Assembly: GCA_003525045.1 (NCBI GenBank)
Contig: DQGF01000270.1
Span: 2,630 to 9,429 of the forward strand
DNA length: 6,800 nucleotides
Direction of reading: 5' to 3'
From: Pseudomonas sp.
Lineage (GTDB): Bacteria > Pseudomonadota > Gammaproteobacteria > Pseudomonadales > Pseudomonadaceae
Shown: piece by piece, positions 5,299 through 6,800 of the stretch
How positions within the stretch are numbered: position 1 is the stretch's first letter
Layout: the number at the start of each line of letters is the position of its first letter
Position numbers and translations under genes: made by a program
The notes under the pieces: model-generated
The model's input: the letters and a program-made list of their open reading frames with translations, nothing else
Told to the model about the DNA's origin: nothing
Database searches by the model: none

Positions 5299-5630
5299 AA
5301 GCAATTCGTCGGTTTGGGCAGGCCCGCCAGCTTCGCGGCGAGTTTGGCAGGGGTGCCTTTGAACAGTCGGTTCAGGTGCAGGCTGTTGCCTTTTTCCGGG
5401 CCGAGCTTCAATGCGGTGTACTTGATCAGCGGCCGGGTGGCCGGGGACAGCTGGAATTCGGCGTAGAAGCTGCGCAGCAGTTCGAGGATTTCCCAGTGTT
5501 CGGGACTCAACTCGATGTCCTCGGCGGCGGCGAGGGCGCTGGCGACCTCAAAGGACCAGTCGCTCAGTTCGACCAGGAAACCGTCCTTGTCCAGCTCGAT
5601 GGCGCGGGCGCCGACGGTCAGGGCATTCAT
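5295..5630 (-). CDS. tusE: Sulfurtransferase TusE (DsrC family)
   Basis: A 111-residue DsrC/TusE protein. TusE accepts persulfide sulfur from the TusBCD complex and passes it to MnmA, which thiolates the wobble uridine of tRNAs for Lys, Glu and Gln. Family marks are DKDGFLVELSDWS (14-26), LSPEHWEILELLRSFY (41-56), SPATRPLIKY (62-71), EKGNSLHLNRLF (79-90) and the C-terminus AGLPKPTNCL with the sulfur-carrying penultimate Cys110. The second cysteine about ten residues earlier, found in true dissimilatory DsrC, is absent, which supports the tRNA-thiolation role. The ATG at 5630 overlaps the tusB stop by 4 bases (ATGA). An in-frame TTG two codons upstream is the alternative start. Confidence 0.95.
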   Translation of the reverse strand: MNALTVGARAIELDKDGFLVELSDWSFEVASALAAAEDIELSPEHWEILELLRSFYAEFQLSPATRPLIKYTALKLGPEKGNSLHLNRLFKGTPAKLAAKLAGLPKPTNCL

Positions 5631-5920
5631 AACCAACTGTTGACCTTGTCGTAGTGAATCGACAGTGCGACGAAGGCCGGGTAGTCGATGGCCTTGGCCC
5701 AGTCAGGCGTTTGCAAGGCGCGAGCCTGGACGTCTTCAGCCAGCACAAACAGTTTCAGACTGCGGGTGCTCAGCGCATTGAAAGGCGCGGTGCCCGGTTG
5801 CAAGGCATAGGCCGCATCGCCAGACAGCAGCAATGCATCGTCAGCGCCCATCACACGCAGGCAACTGGTCAGGCGATCGTCGCCGAACGGGGAATGAGAC
5901 AACACATGCAAAGTCGACAT
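5627..5920 (-). CDS. tusB: Sulfurtransferase complex subunit TusB (DsrH family)
   Basis: A 97-residue protein of normal TusB length and the smallest part of the TusBCD heterohexamer in the cytoplasm. It begins MSTLHVLSHSPFGDDRLTSCLR, the usual TusB/DsrH opening. It continues with GADDALLLSGDAAYAL (25-40), LKLFVLAEDVQARAL and a C-terminus ending HYDKVNSWL, where Trp is often conserved. The ATG at 5920 shares one base with the tusC stop (TGATG on the minus strand), and the gene overlaps tusE by 4 bases. Individual members of this family are weakly conserved, so position between tusC and tusE strengthens the call. Confidence 0.92.
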   Translation of the reverse strand: MSTLHVLSHSPFGDDRLTSCLRVMGADDALLLSGDAAYALQPGTAPFNALSTRSLKLFVLAEDVQARALQTPDWAKAIDYPAFVALSIHYDKVNSWL

Positions 5921-6282
5921 CAGAGGGTGATCACTTGGTGGTAACGGTCAATAAGTGCGGTGATTTCGCCGACAGTCAGCACCTGGGCTTCTTCAAGCGA
6001 CAACGCCTTGGGGTCCAGGCCGCGTTCGGCCGCGCTGTCGCCACAGACGAACAGGTCCTCGACACCGAACATCGGCAGGGCCTGCAGGTTGGCACTCAGG
6101 TCTTTTTGCTGCAAAGCCCTGGCGTCCTGGTTTGCGGCGAGCTGAAACACGCCGTCATCGAGAAACAGCAGGCCGATCGGCAGATCGAAGGCGCCGCCGG
6201 CCAGTACGATGTCCAGCGCTTCGCGGGCGTTCGGCCCGGACCAGGGGGACTGTCGGCTGATAATCAGCAAGGATCTGCGCAT
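5920..6282 (-). CDS. tusC: Sulfurtransferase complex subunit TusC (DsrF family)
   Basis: A 120-residue DsrE/F-fold protein of normal TusC length. It begins MRRSLLIISRQSPWSGPNAREALDI, matching the family pattern of a beta strand, a short S/P-rich loop and an xARExLDxxLA helix. It continues with AFDLPIGLLFLDDGVFQL (31-48), QQKDLSANLQALPMFGVEDLFVC (58-80) and a C-terminal helix ending IDRYHQVITL. It forms the TusBCD sulfur-relay complex with TusB and TusD; in the known complex TusD carries the active cysteine, and TusC is structural or modulatory. Its ATG at 6282 follows the tusD stop after a single base. Confidence 0.94.
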   Translation of the reverse strand: MRRSLLIISRQSPWSGPNAREALDIVLAGGAFDLPIGLLFLDDGVFQLAANQDARALQQKDLSANLQALPMFGVEDLFVCGDSAAERGLDPKALSLEEAQVLTVGEITALIDRYHQVITL

Positions 6283-6283
6283 T

Positions 6284-6676
6284 TCACGCGCCTCCGAAAC
6301 AGATCAGGCGGTCGGCGTCCTGCACCGCGTCGTGCAACTGACCGAGACCGGACAATTCCCACGGCGCGCCAACGGCAACCGCTGCGCGCTGATAACGGCC
6401 GGCTTCCTCTTCGTTCAACACACCACGACGCAGGGCGGCGGCAATGCACACCACGCCATCGAGCTGATGTTCAGTGACGAAGTTGCGCCATTGTTTGGGC
6501 AAGTCCTGCTCATCCTGAGGCGTGACCACGCTGCCGGAGGCGTTATAGACGCCGTCCTGATAGAAAAACAGCCGGACAATCTCATGCCCGCCGGCCAGCG
6601 CGGCCTGGGCGAACAGCAAGGCGCGGCGCGAGGAGGGTGCATGGGCGGCGGAAAACAGCGCGATGGCGAACTTCAT
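6284..6676 (-). CDS. tusD: Sulfurtransferase complex subunit TusD (DsrE family)
   Basis: A 130-residue protein and the catalytic subunit of TusBCD, receiving sulfur from TusA and handing it to TusE. It begins MKFAIALFSAAHAPSSRRAL, the family opening, and shows ALAGGHEIVRLFFYQDGVYNAS (26-47) and LDGVVCIAAALRRGVL (72-87), with the persulfide-bearing Cys77. It ends with AGRYQRAAVAVGAPWELSGLGQLHDAVQDADRLICFGGA. I chose the ATG at 6676, because this gives the conserved MKFAI start and normal length. An in-frame ATG at 6706 would add ten residues and overlaps the palindrome region. The ribosome site is weak (GAG six bases upstream). It is the first gene of the tusDCBE-ybiB operon. Confidence 0.95.
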   Translation of the reverse strand: MKFAIALFSAAHAPSSRRALLFAQAALAGGHEIVRLFFYQDGVYNASGSVVTPQDEQDLPKQWRNFVTEHQLDGVVCIAAALRRGVLNEEEAGRYQRAAVAVGAPWELSGLGQLHDAVQDADRLICFGGA

Positions 6677-6706
6677 GATGGACTCGATCAGCGAAACTGC
6701 GGCCAT

Positions 6707-6720
6707 GATAAAGCTTTATC
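6707..6720. promoter_or_regulatory. 14-bp perfect palindrome upstream of tusD
   Basis: GATAAAGCTTTATC reads the same on both strands and lies 30 bp upstream of the tusD start, in the only non-coding segment before the operon. On the minus strand its end supplies TATCAT, a possible -10 element, with a poor -35 match (TTCGCC) 18 bp upstream. It could be an operator overlapping the promoter, or chance. Confidence 0.35.
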
Positions 6721-6763
6721 GGCGGGGCGGCGAAGTGCGTTTACTCATAGACCGAGTCGCCCC

Positions 6764-6800
6764 CTTCGCGAGCAGGCTCCCCCCCCCCGGGGGTTTGGGG
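6764..6800. repeat. Partial REP element at the window edge, end miscalled
   Basis: CTTCGCGAGCAGGCTC (6764-6779) is identical to the first 16 bases of the REP copy at 3094-3119. The next bases are all C where the other copy has GCTCCCACA, and then G, so the repeat appears to continue in register through poor-quality sequence to the window end. Confidence 0.8.

Overview
The window looks like chromosomal DNA of a Pseudomonas, most likely a fluorescens/putida-type species. It is GC-rich with tightly packed genes. It has an Aru-type arginine N-succinyltransferase, an aerobic-pathway cobF, a tusDCBE operon followed by a TrpD2/YbiB-like gene, and REP palindromes built on TTCGCGAGCAGGCTCGC, which are typical of that group. 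The species call rests on gene content and recalled family sequences, not on a search.

Layout: (1) Positions 1-1162, minus strand: the N-terminus of aruG, cut by the window edge, preceded by complete aruF. Together they form the two subunits of arginine N-succinyltransferase, the first step of the AST arginine-degradation pathway. (2) Positions 1163-1741: a 579-bp non-coding interval. It holds an 8-bp dyad on the aruF side, an AT-rich stretch, and on the other side about 220 bp with several strong hairpins leading to the next gene. (3) Positions 1742-3069, plus strand: a histidine-phosphatase-fold protein with an unusual catalytic motif, overlapping cobF by one base. (4) Positions 3070-3199: an inverted pair of REP elements between convergent genes. 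(5) Positions 3200-4207, minus strand: a glutathionyl-hydroquinone reductase whose Shine-Dalgarno sequence lies in one arm of a perfect 9-bp inverted repeat. (6) Positions 4297-6676, minus strand: a translationally coupled operon tusD-tusC-tusB-tusE-ybiB, with overlaps of 1 and 4 bases. (7) Positions 6677-6800: the tusD upstream region with a 14-bp palindrome and the start of another REP element.

Functionally, TusBCD and TusE relay persulfide sulfur towards MnmA for 2-thiolation of tRNA wobble uridine. CobF performs C1 methylation with ring-contraction deacylation in aerobic corrin synthesis. The phosphatase-like partner may act in the same pathway, but that is inferred only from the coupling.

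The most interesting non-coding signals are the structured leader before the phosphatase-cobF pair and the ribosome-site hairpin before the glutathionyl-hydroquinone reductase. Both extreme ends of the window look like low-quality sequence: the last 20 or so bases depart from a REP element only by changes to C, and the first 25 or so bases give an odd AruG N-terminus. Both ends probably coincide with contig ends.
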